A DNA stretch of 64,000 nucleotides from Flagellimonas alvinocaridis (GTDB taxonomy: Bacteria; Bacteroidota; Bacteroidia; Flavobacteriales; Flavobacteriaceae): the NCBI RefSeq assembly GCF_004916895.1, contig NZ_SNTZ01000005.1, positions 62,001 to 126,000 on the forward strand, given 5' to 3'. The notes below the pieces were generated by a model, which saw nothing but the letters and a program-made list of their open reading frames with translations, was not told where the DNA came from and did not search any database. The position numbers and the translations under genes are program-made. Shown here piece after piece: positions 1 to 6,843 of this stretch; positions within the stretch are counted from its first letter, which is position 1, and every line of letters starts with the position of its first letter.

Positions 1-72
1 ATAATCTGTGCCATTGATGGGCATAAAATCCGTCCCTTGATCAGATGTTTTGGTAAGTGCAGATGTCTCCAT
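1..72 (-). CDS. hppD: 4-hydroxyphenylpyruvate dioxygenase, N-terminal fragment (cut by window edge)
   Basis: Only the first 24 codons are present, reading from an ATG at 72 towards the window edge without a stop. The peptide ends in DFMPINGTDY, which matches the conserved start of the first vicinal-oxygen-chelate domain of Bacteroidota 4-hydroxyphenylpyruvate dioxygenases. That enzyme turns 4-hydroxyphenylpyruvate into homogentisate in tyrosine breakdown. It diverges from a MarR-family gene, a common arrangement for aromatic catabolism genes. A minus-strand promoter element and a palindrome lie just upstream. Identity rests on a short stretch, so another VOC-family dioxygenase is possible. 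Confidence 0.65.
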   Translation of the reverse strand, partial: METSALTKTSDQGTDFMPINGTDY

Positions 73-99
73 GATGAATATTTTTAGTTGTTAAATCAC

Positions 100-119
100 T
101 TTGTTGTCTATGCAACAAA
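100..119. promoter_or_regulatory. Palindromic operator candidate in the hppD-marR intergenic region
   Basis: A perfect inverted repeat has 7-base arms TTTGTTG (100-106) and CAACAAA (113-119) around a 6-base spacer. The size and the TTG...CAA form fit MarR-family operators. On the minus strand a TATTTTTG element (123 to 116) overlaps the right arm, so a bound protein would cover the likely -7 box of hppD. The most likely binder is the adjacent MarR protein; this is inference. Confidence 0.55.
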
Positions 120-123
120 AATA
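116..123 (-). promoter_or_regulatory. -7 promoter element of hppD
   Basis: Read on the minus strand the sequence is TATTTTTG, a full match to the Bacteroidota -7 consensus TAnnTTTG. It would start transcription near 109, about 37 bases before the hppD ATG. No convincing TTTG -33 box is seen at the usual distance, which would fit a weak or activated promoter. On the plus strand similar boxes occur at 126-133 and 223-230 and could serve marR. Confidence 0.45.
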
Positions 124-246
124 AGTATTTTTGGGAAACGAAATTATTTTCCACGTTAAATTTTAAACTAGAATTGGGAACCCTGTCCAAGGGAAGAGCA
201 GGAGCTATAAAAAGGGAATTCCTATTTTTGTGGGAACACAGAACAG

Positions 247-693
247 ATGCTTAACTACCTAGATGAAATACAGGGGATTGGATTGCACTTGGATTTGGTC
301 CTCCGCAAGATTCAAGATGCCTATTTAAGGACCTTTGAGGACTTGGGTGTTGAAATGACGATTGAGCAGTGGGTGATCTTACACCGCATCTATGAGTTAG
401 GCGATGAGGCCAGCCAACGGGACATTGTCCGAAGCAATTTCCGGAACAGGGCCACAACTTCACGGGTAATTGGTGGGTTGGAGCGAAAGGGCTGGATTGC
501 CAAAACCCGTTTTGATGGCGACCAAAAACGATTTAAGTTGGAGTTTACCCCCAAAGGTCAAGAGGTGATTGACCTCGTATTGCCGCACGCGCTCCAATTG
601 CGAAAATTGGCAGTAAAAAATCTGGGGCCAAATGAATTTGAGACCTTTTTAAAGGTCTTGGACCAAATAGGGGAGAATTATGAGGAAAGCTAA
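247..693 (+). CDS. MarR-family transcriptional regulator
   Basis: This 148-residue protein has the MarR layout. An N-terminal helical dimer region is followed by a winged helix-turn-helix at about residues 35-105 (TIEQWVILHRI, then RDIVRSNFRNRATTSRVIGGLERKGWI, then a basic wing around DGDQKRFKLEFTPKG). A C-terminal dimerisation helix completes the fold. Such proteins bind short palindromes and often respond to phenolic ligands. It diverges from the dioxygenase gene at the window start, with a palindrome between them, so control of tyrosine/homogentisate catabolism is the natural proposal. The start ATG is preceded by a TATTTTTG box at 223-230, giving a very short leader. The ligand is unknown. 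Confidence 0.9.
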   Translation: MLNYLDEIQGIGLHLDLVLRKIQDAYLRTFEDLGVEMTIEQWVILHRIYELGDEASQRDIVRSNFRNRATTSRVIGGLERKGWIAKTRFDGDQKRFKLEFTPKGQEVIDLVLPHALQLRKLAVKNLGPNEFETFLKVLDQIGENYEES

Positions 694-694
694 A

Positions 695-1426
695 TCACTT
701 TGCCACCATTATCTGTATCAGGGTTGCTAGACCAATAAGGAGAATGAACAGCAGGCTCAAGCTCCTAAATTTGTCTTGTGGAATGTACGCCAGTATCTTT
801 TTGCCCAAATAGGTCCCTATCAACCCAATGGCGAACAAAAAGGGGAGGTAGGTGAGTTCCTGTTTTCCGATGTAGCCGTTGTTATAGTAGACAAAGGTCC
901 GGGAAAAATCAATCATAAAATCAATAAAGGCCGAAGTGGCAATAAACGCATGCTTTTCCAGATTGAAAGCAGCCATCGTCAACCCCCGTATGGCACCGCC
1001 GGTTCCCAAAAGCCCTGCGGAGAATCCCGAAAGCGTTCCCCCGATGACCGCGTTCTTTTTATTGGGAAGCACCACAATCTCTTTTTTAATGAGGAACAGC
1101 AGGCTAAAGACCACCAAGAAAATCCCCAGAACCACGGTAAGGGCATAGCCATCCACCAGCTTCGAGAGAAATCCTCCGGCAATCACAAAGAATACGGACG
1201 GAACCCCAATGTACAGCAACAGTTTTTTGTCCAACCCTTTCTTGAACAAAAAGATCTTGCTCAGGTTGCTGGATAGGTGGAAAATGGCCGTCATGCCCAG
1301 CACCGAATAAAAATCAAAATAAAAGTTGCCCAAAGGCACAAAAAAGACCGAAGACCCAAAACCACCGATGGTACCGATGATTTCGGCAGCCAAGGCCAAA
1401 AGCAGGAAAAAGTAGTTGATTTTCAT
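695..1426 (-). CDS. TauE/SafE-type sulfite/anion exporter family membrane protein
   Basis: This 243-residue protein is almost entirely hydrophobic, with about eight membrane segments in two similar halves. The first half has EIIGTIGGFGSSVFFVPL and the second half GTLSGFSAGLLGTGGAIRG; these glycine-rich repeats mark the TauE/SafE (DUF81, COG0730) family. Members export sulfite, sulfoacetate or related organic anions, but the substrate cannot be told from sequence. The gene converges on marR with one base between the stop codons, so the two transcripts must end inside each other or overlap. No sulfur-metabolism gene is nearby. Confidence 0.85.
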   Translation of the reverse strand: MKINYFFLLLALAAEIIGTIGGFGSSVFFVPLGNFYFDFYSVLGMTAIFHLSSNLSKIFLFKKGLDKKLLLYIGVPSVFFVIAGGFLSKLVDGYALTVVLGIFLVVFSLLFLIKKEIVVLPNKKNAVIGGTLSGFSAGLLGTGGAIRGLTMAAFNLEKHAFIATSAFIDFMIDFSRTFVYYNNGYIGKQELTYLPFLFAIGLIGTYLGKKILAYIPQDKFRSLSLLFILLIGLATLIQIMVAK

Positions 1427-1602
1427 AAGGTTTTGGGTGGTTGTTGCGTCACAAAGAAAGGATGGTTTACAAAATTTTAACCTAAAATAAGCCTAAAATC
1501 CATCATATGGGTAATATAGCATAGAAACTGGTGAATTCTATGGACGCACGCATTTCAAATCCACCGCAACTTTGCCCTTGTATAATTTTAATATACAGGA
1601 TT

Positions 1603-2166
1603 ATGAAAAAGACAAGATTTTATCCAACAATATGGAGTACAGTGCCTTTTACGCCCAGTATCATGGCCGATTGGTACGCGCCACAGAACGGAAGCAAGGA
1701 GTTGATCATGAAAAACAATGCCGCTACCTCGCTCAAAGTTTCTGAAATGACCCTGAACATTGTAAAATTGGCAGCCGTGGATGCGGATGGGAAAGAACAC
1801 CAAGTTGTGGATTTCCCAGGACAGAACCCTGTGGTACTTAAAGGTATCCCTTCGGGATGTTTCTTGCGCTCCAAGAGCCTGCTTGCCCTTCCCAAGGGAA
1901 GATATACCGCTTTACGCTTTTATTTGGCCGGCTGGGGCAACCAGTTCATCTATAGGGATGGAATGGAAGAATCTGCCAATACCTTTGAAAGTTTGGATTT
2001 TGCCGTGGAGAATGGCTTTGAAATTGATGGAAACGAATTGGCCGAGGCAAAATTATGGTTTGACTTTGCTCCCTACCAGTGGAAGCGACACTTTAAACCG
2101 CTATCGGATTTGTTTAAAGGGAGCAAAAGCCCCAAACCCAGATTGGCCAACAGTTTTGGCAATTAA
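1603..2166 (+). CDS. Conserved hypothetical protein, possibly DUF4382-like
   Basis: I do not recognise this 187-residue protein with certainty. The ATG at 1603 is preferred to an upstream in-frame start because it begins a basic MKKTRF peptide. The middle (about residues 45-150) alternates beta-strand-like segments: LKVSEMTLNIVKLAAVDADG, then a PVVLKGIPSG turn, then LPKGRYTALRFYLAG. This order of strand, glycine loop and 'lpaGrYt.iRf' strand resembles the DUF4382 beta-sandwich of Bacteroidota lipoproteins. It lacks a lipobox or a clear signal peptide, so its location is uncertain. It stands alone and is followed by a terminator. Confidence 0.6.
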   Translation: MKKTRFYPTIWSTVPFTPSIMADWYAPQNGSKELIMKNNAATSLKVSEMTLNIVKLAAVDADGKEHQVVDFPGQNPVVLKGIPSGCFLRSKSLLALPKGRYTALRFYLAGWGNQFIYRDGMEESANTFESLDFAVENGFEIDGNELAEAKLWFDFAPYQWKRHFKPLSDLFKGSKSPKPRLANSFGN

Positions 2167-2186
2167 CATGTTTTGAGCAAATGAAG

Positions 2187-2212
2187 AAGGCACCTTTCGG
2201 GGTGCCTTTTTT
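2187..2212 (+). terminator. Rho-independent terminator
   Basis: An 8-bp stem (AAGGCACC at 2187-2194 and GGTGCCTT at 2201-2208) closes a 6-base loop and is followed by a run of T. It ends the transcript of the orphan gene at 1603-2166 and lies just before the stop of the convergent SDR gene. The A-rich left side could also let it work in the other direction. Confidence 0.85.
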
Positions 2213-2240
2213 GATTTTAGGGGTTTGTGCGGGTGTGAAA

Positions 2241-2987
2241 TCACACATCTGCAAGACTGTTTATTTTGTTGAAAGCGAACTTTGGGGCAATCCTTGAAAT
2301 TTTGTAGAGCAGTTTTACCCCGGCAATCCTCACCTCGGGACTGCCTTTTTGTAGCCCTGCAAGCATTCCATCAACGGCTTTTTCGGTGGAGATGGCAATC
2401 TTGGGCGGATTTCCCTTGTGCCATGGGGTGTTCACCGCAGGGAACATGACCTCGACGGTCCGTACCTTGCCGGTTTCCGTTTTGTTTCGGAAGACTTGGG
2501 TGAAGGAGTGGAGGGCCGCTTTGGTGGCATTGTAAAAAGGATAATCGGCCCGTGGGGTATAAATAAGGCCCGTGGTTACATTGATGATGTGTGCATCCGC
2601 GTTTTGTTGCAATTGCGGATACAGAAAATGGATCAGCCGAAGCGGGGCCAAAAAATTTGTTTCCAATTCTTGTTCCGCCATTTCCATGATATGGTCCGTA
2701 GAGAGAAAATCAACCTTATGGACCAAGGCCGCATTGTTGATGAGTACATTGGTTTCAGGATACTTCTCCATCACTTCTAGGGCCAATGCTTTGCATTGCT
2801 CTTTTTGGGAAAGGTCGCATTGGATGGTTTCCAGTTGGGGAAGCTCTGCTTTGGCCCGTTCCAACTTTTGTAGGGAACGCCCGCAGATAATGACCTTGTT
2901 CTGGTTGTTGATCAAGCGTTTGCTGAGTTCAAGGCCAATGCCCGAACTTCCGCCCGTGATCAAAATGGTGTTGCCGGATAGTTTCAT
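2241..2987 (-). CDS. Short-chain dehydrogenase/reductase (DltE-like SDR)
   Basis: This is a 248-residue classical SDR. The nucleotide-binding motif TGGSSGIG is at residues 11-18, NNAA follows strand four near residue 87, and the catalytic YNATK is near residue 150. These belong to NAD(P)-dependent oxidoreductases of the DltE/YbbO-like group; the substrate is unknown. The ATG at 2987 is chosen because it places the Rossmann motif at the usual distance; an upstream in-frame extension is not typical of the family. The Crp-type regulator gene ends 68 bases upstream on the same strand, so the two may be co-transcribed. The protein has no signal peptide and should be cytoplasmic. Confidence 0.88.
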   Translation of the reverse strand: MKLSGNTILITGGSSGIGLELSKRLINNQNKVIICGRSLQKLERAKAELPQLETIQCDLSQKEQCKALALEVMEKYPETNVLINNAALVHKVDFLSTDHIMEMAEQELETNFLAPLRLIHFLYPQLQQNADAHIINVTTGLIYTPRADYPFYNATKAALHSFTQVFRNKTETGKVRTVEVMFPAVNTPWHKGNPPKIAISTEKAVDGMLAGLQKGSPEVRIAGVKLLYKISRIAPKFAFNKINSLADV

Positions 2988-3055
2988 GTTTTTTGCATTT
3001 ACAATTGATACACACCAAAAGTAAATCGGTGGAACCGGCACGGCATTGATGTATG

Positions 3056-3613
3056 TTAAGTGTGCATATTTTTCCGGATGCGACTGAGGCTTTCCGGCTG
3101 TATGCCCAGATAGGAGGCAATAATGGTCTGGTTGATCCTTTTGTCGATATTGGGATATTCCTCTAAAAAATCCAGATATCGGGTTTCGGCATTCAAGAGC
3201 AAGAGGTCCCGCTCCCTTTTTTCCTTTTTGGAAAATCCCTTTTCAATGGATTTCAACAAGAATTTCACCCAAAACACATCCGTTTCAAAAAGTAAGAGCC
3301 ATTTTGGGTAGGGAATGACCAATATCTCGGCATCTTCCATCGCCTCGATAAAAAAATGGGAAGGGGCATTGGAGGTCATGGCCGAGTAGGAGCTGATAAA
3401 ATCATGCTCCATGATGATTCCTTTTGTGAACTCGTTCCCCTTGGGAGTGATGTACACATATCTGAACAGTCCCGATTTTACAAAGCCAAAGCCTTTGGGG
3501 ATTTCCCCCGCCCGGACAAAGTAATCGCCTTTTTGTAGGGTTTTCACCTGACCTATGGCGAGCAGTTGTTCCACTTTGTCCTTGGGCAATATATGTTGCA
3601 GCACTTCTTTCAT
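3056..3613 (-). CDS. Crp/Fnr-family transcriptional regulator
   Basis: This 185-residue protein has a cyclic-nucleotide-binding-like beta-barrel in the first 120 residues (VKTLQKGDYFVRAGEIPKGFGFVKSGLFR) and a C-terminal helix-turn-helix (NQTIIASYLGIQPESLSRIRKNM). The acidic/arginine phosphate-binding cassette of true cAMP receptors is not evident. It is therefore a divergent Crp-like sensor of the type common in Bacteroidota. The start ATG at 3613 leaves the usual short N-terminus; a longer in-frame start upstream adds a non-conserved 20 residues. It precedes the SDR gene on the same strand and may regulate it. No Fe-S cysteine cluster of the Fnr type is present. Confidence 0.87.
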   Translation of the reverse strand: MKEVLQHILPKDKVEQLLAIGQVKTLQKGDYFVRAGEIPKGFGFVKSGLFRYVYITPKGNEFTKGIIMEHDFISSYSAMTSNAPSHFFIEAMEDAEILVIPYPKWLLLFETDVFWVKFLLKSIEKGFSKKEKRERDLLLLNAETRYLDFLEEYPNIDKRINQTIIASYLGIQPESLSRIRKNMHT

Positions 3614-3678
3614 GAACTGCCCTAAAGATACTAATGATCGGGACTGTAAAAACCTATTGGATGGCCAAAACAAGCATT

Positions 3679-4272
3679 TTATAGGCTTTCCCCGTTGTAA
3701 AAATTGGAAAGTATGGACTCCAGTTCCTCCTTGCCGGCCACAATGCCCTCAATTCTTTCCCACAGTGCTTCGGGGAGCAAGGGGCGAAGGGGTTGTTGCC
3801 GTTTGGTGATGTGTCCGAACACCTTTTCAATTTTTTTGTCCCACACCTTGTAGTATTTCCGAAGGTCGTCCGGGTACACGATCTTGCGGCGGGTGCCCTC
3901 ATCGGCTGCTCGAAACGGTAGGGGAATGTTGAGGTAGCCATAATCGTCCGTCAGTTGTTCCCCGGGCTGTATGTCGCGGATAGCGATTTCAAAATCGTAG
4001 GCCGTGGTAAGGCAATTGGAGTTGAAACTGTGGTTCACGTACCGCCCGTTGTCCCAACAGAGGATGTAATTGCCCTTGTTGTTGCGAAAGGTGTAGGTGT
4101 CCAAAATGTTTTGGTAAATGGGGTCCATTTGTTGGAGCTCCAAAGGGGTGAACTCGCGGTCCAAGCGGTCCAAGACCCATGTGATGGTGCCCGCAGGGAT
4201 GAACTTGGTGGCCACTACGCCATAGCCAATCTCATTGCTGATAAACTTTAATTCTGTATCTGGATGGATCAT
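3679..4272 (-). CDS. SET-domain protein (putative protein lysine methyltransferase)
   Basis: This 197-residue protein carries the SET fold in its first 115 residues: the GYGVVA strand near residue 16, the cofactor motif YVNHSFNSNC at 78-87, and the catalytic-tyrosine region PGEQLTDDYGY at 103-113. SET enzymes move a methyl group from S-adenosylmethionine to lysine side chains. No pre-SET or post-SET cysteine cluster is visible. The remaining C-terminus is helical and charged. The target in this organism is unknown. The gene starts 65 bases upstream of the Crp-type gene on the same strand, so one transcript could carry SET, Crp and SDR genes. Confidence 0.85.
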   Translation of the reverse strand: MIHPDTELKFISNEIGYGVVATKFIPAGTITWVLDRLDREFTPLELQQMDPIYQNILDTYTFRNNKGNYILCWDNGRYVNHSFNSNCLTTAYDFEIAIRDIQPGEQLTDDYGYLNIPLPFRAADEGTRRKIVYPDDLRKYYKVWDKKIEKVFGHITKRQQPLRPLLPEALWERIEGIVAGKEELESILSNFYNGESL

Positions 4273-4372
4273 TTTATACTCTTGAATTTTTAGTTGAAGG
4301 TATAAAATTGTTCAATCCGTTGATGGAAATTTTAGGGGTATGGCAGCGTAGTTTTTTTCAGGGGAAAAGGCC

Positions 4373-4654
4373 CTATTCCCCACTCAATCGCTTGAGTTTT
4401 TGCAAGACTTCATACACCGAAAAGCTGCGGGCAAAGCGGTACATTTCTTTGTTTTCTGCCTTGAGGATTACGACCGGAAGCGTGAAGACCATGGACTGCC
4501 CGGTAAACTCCACTTCTTCCTCCACATCCACCACACGAATGGCCACCTTGGGAAAATTTTCTTGAACGGCTTCCAACAACTTTGGTTTTAGCACTTTGCA
4601 GACCCCACAGGTTTTGCCGGTAAAATAGAGGAGTTCAATGTTTTGTGTTTCCAT
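4373..4654 (-). CDS. Small thioredoxin-family protein with CGVC active site
   Basis: This is a 93-residue thioredoxin-fold protein without a signal peptide. The redox motif CGVC is at residues 16-19 inside YFTGKTCGVCKVLKP. The cis-proline region appears as FTLPVVILKAENKEMYRF. The length is slightly under that of a classical thioredoxin, and the CGVC motif resembles thioredoxin-like reductants more than CGPC thioredoxin. It should act in the cytoplasm on unknown disulfide partners. It is on the same strand as the SET-domain gene, which begins 100 bases downstream, but the gap makes co-transcription uncertain. Confidence 0.86.
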   Translation of the reverse strand: METQNIELLYFTGKTCGVCKVLKPKLLEAVQENFPKVAIRVVDVEEEVEFTGQSMVFTLPVVILKAENKEMYRFARSFSVYEVLQKLKRLSGE

Positions 4655-4787
4655 GGAGGGAAGTTGGTCTTATGGGCTGGTCTGGTTCAACTCCATGATT
4701 TAAATTTTTTGGGATTTGGATTTAAGGAGGTCCGGGATGATTTATTGAAAATCAAAAAAGAAACATGGTCGTTGTCAGTTTCCGAAC

Positions 4788-5639
4788 CTATAATTTTTCA
4801 AATTTTTCGCCATTCCATTTGTAAAAACTTCTAGAGACTGAATGATTTCCAGTTTCATAACTTTCCTGTACTGTATTTTTTAGTTTTTCAATCGCCTCAT
4901 TGTCATTTGAGCCTGTTATGAAAACTAAATCCCGATTTGGTATTGCGATAACAATTTCACCATCCACATCAAAATTCTCCTTCGTCCAGATACTGGTCAT
5001 TAACATAAGGCTCACTTCATAGTCTCCACCAGCTATTAATCCAAAATTTCCGTTCTCCCCAACTGTCTCAATTTTCGGCACAATATTACTAAGGTTGTTC
5101 ACTGAAAATTCCAAGAGTGAATCTCTGGCGATTTCTAATTTTTCAAATTCCTCCTGATTAAAATAGTTGATGTTGTTGTCTCTGTCTTCAGCATAAACGA
5201 TAATCAAATCTTCATTGTAAGGTTCCCAAATCAATTCTGGAACTTTAAAATCTTCATAAGTGGAATTTCCAAGCGTTTTTAGCTGCTCAAAATAGTCACT
5301 CGGTTTAATTACTGGAACAATTCGGTTAATATCGATTTCTTTGCTTTTTGTATAAACACCTGCCGATGCATTGGTGTATTTTTCAATAATATCATCCAAA
5401 TCATTGGGGTCCAGCTTGTATTCACGATAGGAATTGTCCAAATAATGAGTTACTGATTTCCCTTTTCCATAACTGGCTTTAAGGACAAGAGGTTCTTTGA
5501 TTTCATAAATTACTTCAGGATATTTTTTTGAAATAATCTTAAAATACTTTTTTGTGTATTGAGCTTCATTTAGAAACTTTGGCTGCGAAGAACAACCAGA
5601 AATAAAAAGTCCAAACATAAGGTAGAGCAGTTTCTTCAT
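4788..5639 (-). CDS. Lipoprotein with a YtpQ/UPF0354 (DUF1444)-like domain
   Basis: This 283-residue protein begins with a lipoprotein signal whose lipobox is ISGC (Cys16), so it should be anchored in a membrane facing the periplasm. The rest resembles the DUF1444/YtpQ family: an N-terminal helical part (KKYFKIISKKYPEVIYEI), a central block ending in WEPYNEDLIIVYAEDRDNN, and a C-terminal beta block (GEIVIAIPNRDLVFITGS). YtpQ proteins in Firmicutes are cytoplasmic and of unknown function, so a lipid-anchored version is unusual. Base composition is clearly more AT-rich than the flanking genes, suggesting acquisition. The family match is from memory of the pattern only. Confidence 0.6.
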   Translation of the reverse strand: MKKLLYLMFGLFISGCSSQPKFLNEAQYTKKYFKIISKKYPEVIYEIKEPLVLKASYGKGKSVTHYLDNSYREYKLDPNDLDDIIEKYTNASAGVYTKSKEIDINRIVPVIKPSDYFEQLKTLGNSTYEDFKVPELIWEPYNEDLIIVYAEDRDNNINYFNQEEFEKLEIARDSLLEFSVNNLSNIVPKIETVGENGNFGLIAGGDYEVSLMLMTSIWTKENFDVDGEIVIAIPNRDLVFITGSNDNEAIEKLKNTVQESYETGNHSVSRSFYKWNGEKFEKL

Positions 5640-5658
5640 TTTATTGAAAGTGTTTTGT

Positions 5659-6282
5659 CTATTTCCCCTTCCCCCGCAACTTTTTCACTTCTTCTACTGT
5701 AAGGCCGGTGATTTCGGAAATGGTCTCCACGTCCATACCCTTTGCCTTCATCTGCCGGGCGATTTCCAACTTTTCCTTTCGTTGCGCCATGGCGGCGGCC
5801 TCTTTTTTGTAGCGTTCCTTGAGCACGTAGTTGGGCACGTACTGGGTGCTTTCGGCCAGTTCTTCCATAAGCCCCATGTTCTTAAAGCTCACGTAGCTCT
5901 CGGTGGTAATGATCAAGTGGTCCAGCACCTCGGTGTTCACAATAATGCCCACTTGTATAAGGCGGTCGGTGATGTCCTTGTCCACCTCGGTGGGCACCAG
6001 CTCGCCAGATGGGTGGTTGTGGCACAGAATGATCTTTACGGCCCTTTTCTGGAGCGCCAGGCTAAAGACCTCCATGGGTTCGGCCAGGGCGCGGTTCACC
6101 GTGCCCAGACTGATCAGTTCTATAAAGAGGATGCGGTTGTTGTTGGCCAGCCCGATGACCCAAAAGTGCTCGCGGTCCTGGTCTATCTTGTCCTCACGCA
6201 ACAGAATGCGCTGCATGATGCCATAAATATCGAAAGCGTTGAGGATTTTGATCTTTTCGGCTTTGGTGAGTTTAATGTCCAT
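5659..6282 (-). CDS. RadC-type JAB-domain protein with Rpn-like C-terminal tail
   Basis: The 207-residue protein has a JAB/MPN metalloprotease-like domain with the motif HNHPSG and metal ligands H88, H90 and D101 (HxHx10D). This defines RadC-like proteins, historically tied to DNA repair, though a direct role is disputed. The usual N-terminal helix-hairpin-helix part of RadC is missing. After residue 165 there is a helical tail (KLEIARQMKAKGMDVETI, then TGLTVEEVKKL) of the kind found at the end of Rpn/PD-(D/E)XK transposase-like nucleases. It lies next to a toxin-antitoxin-like pair. The ATG at 6282 is the only suitable start. Confidence 0.85.
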   Translation of the reverse strand: MDIKLTKAEKIKILNAFDIYGIMQRILLREDKIDQDREHFWVIGLANNNRILFIELISLGTVNRALAEPMEVFSLALQKRAVKIILCHNHPSGELVPTEVDKDITDRLIQVGIIVNTEVLDHLIITTESYVSFKNMGLMEELAESTQYVPNYVLKERYKKEAAAMAQRKEKLEIARQMKAKGMDVETISEITGLTVEEVKKLRGKGK

Positions 6283-6333
6283 GTTCTAAAGATAGCATTT
6301 TGTAGGATTTGGGTTTGGGGGAAGATTTGTGTT

Positions 6334-6843
6334 TTATCCAGATTGACAAATAAACTTTATGTTCATTTTCTTTATGAACTCGAAATCGTCAATCCAATCA
6401 ACCTTCATGTTTTCGCAAACGTGAGGGATTTTGATCTTCGTTTGCTTTTTAAAGAAGTCCTTTGTCTCCTTAGTGACCACAATGGCTTTTTCTTTGATTG
6501 CGTGTGCAATTACCCAAGGGTCGGCTAAAGAGTGAATTCCATTGCTGGATACCAAGAATTTATGTTTCGGGTTCGACTCATAAATTTGTTTAAGGCAATG
6601 GGTGACCTGGTCATCAATTTTTTTGATAGGAATGTCACTCTTTTTGAGCCATTCAAAGAGATCGTCTTCTCCTTTTTTGATTTCTTCATAAACTAGTTCG
6701 GGGATGAAAATTATACCTCTTCGTCCTAGTTCGTTAAGTACATCCCAATAGGATGGACAAATTTCTGGAGAGTAATATTTCTGCCATGCCTGAATAAGAA
6801 TGTTGGCATCTATACAATATACTGCTTTCTCGTTTTCGAACAT
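6334..6843 (-). CDS. DUF4411 PIN-like protein (putative toxin RNase)
   Basis: This 169-residue protein starts with the PIN-domain strand VYCIDANILIQAW (Asp12). An acidic helix follows at ELVYEEIKKGEDD and the third acidic site lies in LADPWVIAHA (Asp108). These carboxylates bind the metal used by PIN ribonucleases. The arrangement fits the DUF4411 family. The ATG at 6843 overlaps the stop of the upstream gene by one base (TGATG), so translation is likely coupled. The partner upstream has an HTH plus ImmA/IrrE peptidase, the same gene order as Rv2515c-Rv2514c of Mycobacterium tuberculosis, a predicted toxin-antitoxin pair. Activity is inferred, and the fourth PIN carboxylate is not obvious. 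Confidence 0.82.
   Translation of the reverse strand: MFENEKAVYCIDANILIQAWQKYYSPEICPSYWDVLNELGRRGIIFIPELVYEEIKKGEDDLFEWLKKSDIPIKKIDDQVTHCLKQIYESNPKHKFLVSSNGIHSLADPWVIAHAIKEKAIVVTKETKDFFKKQTKIKIPHVCENMKVDWIDDFEFIKKMNIKFICQSG

Noticed and set aside
4655..4787. Small gene in the gap before the YtpQ-like lipoprotein gene
   Set aside because: The open frame found has no family features and runs into the 3' end of the opposite gene; no promoter or start context supports it.
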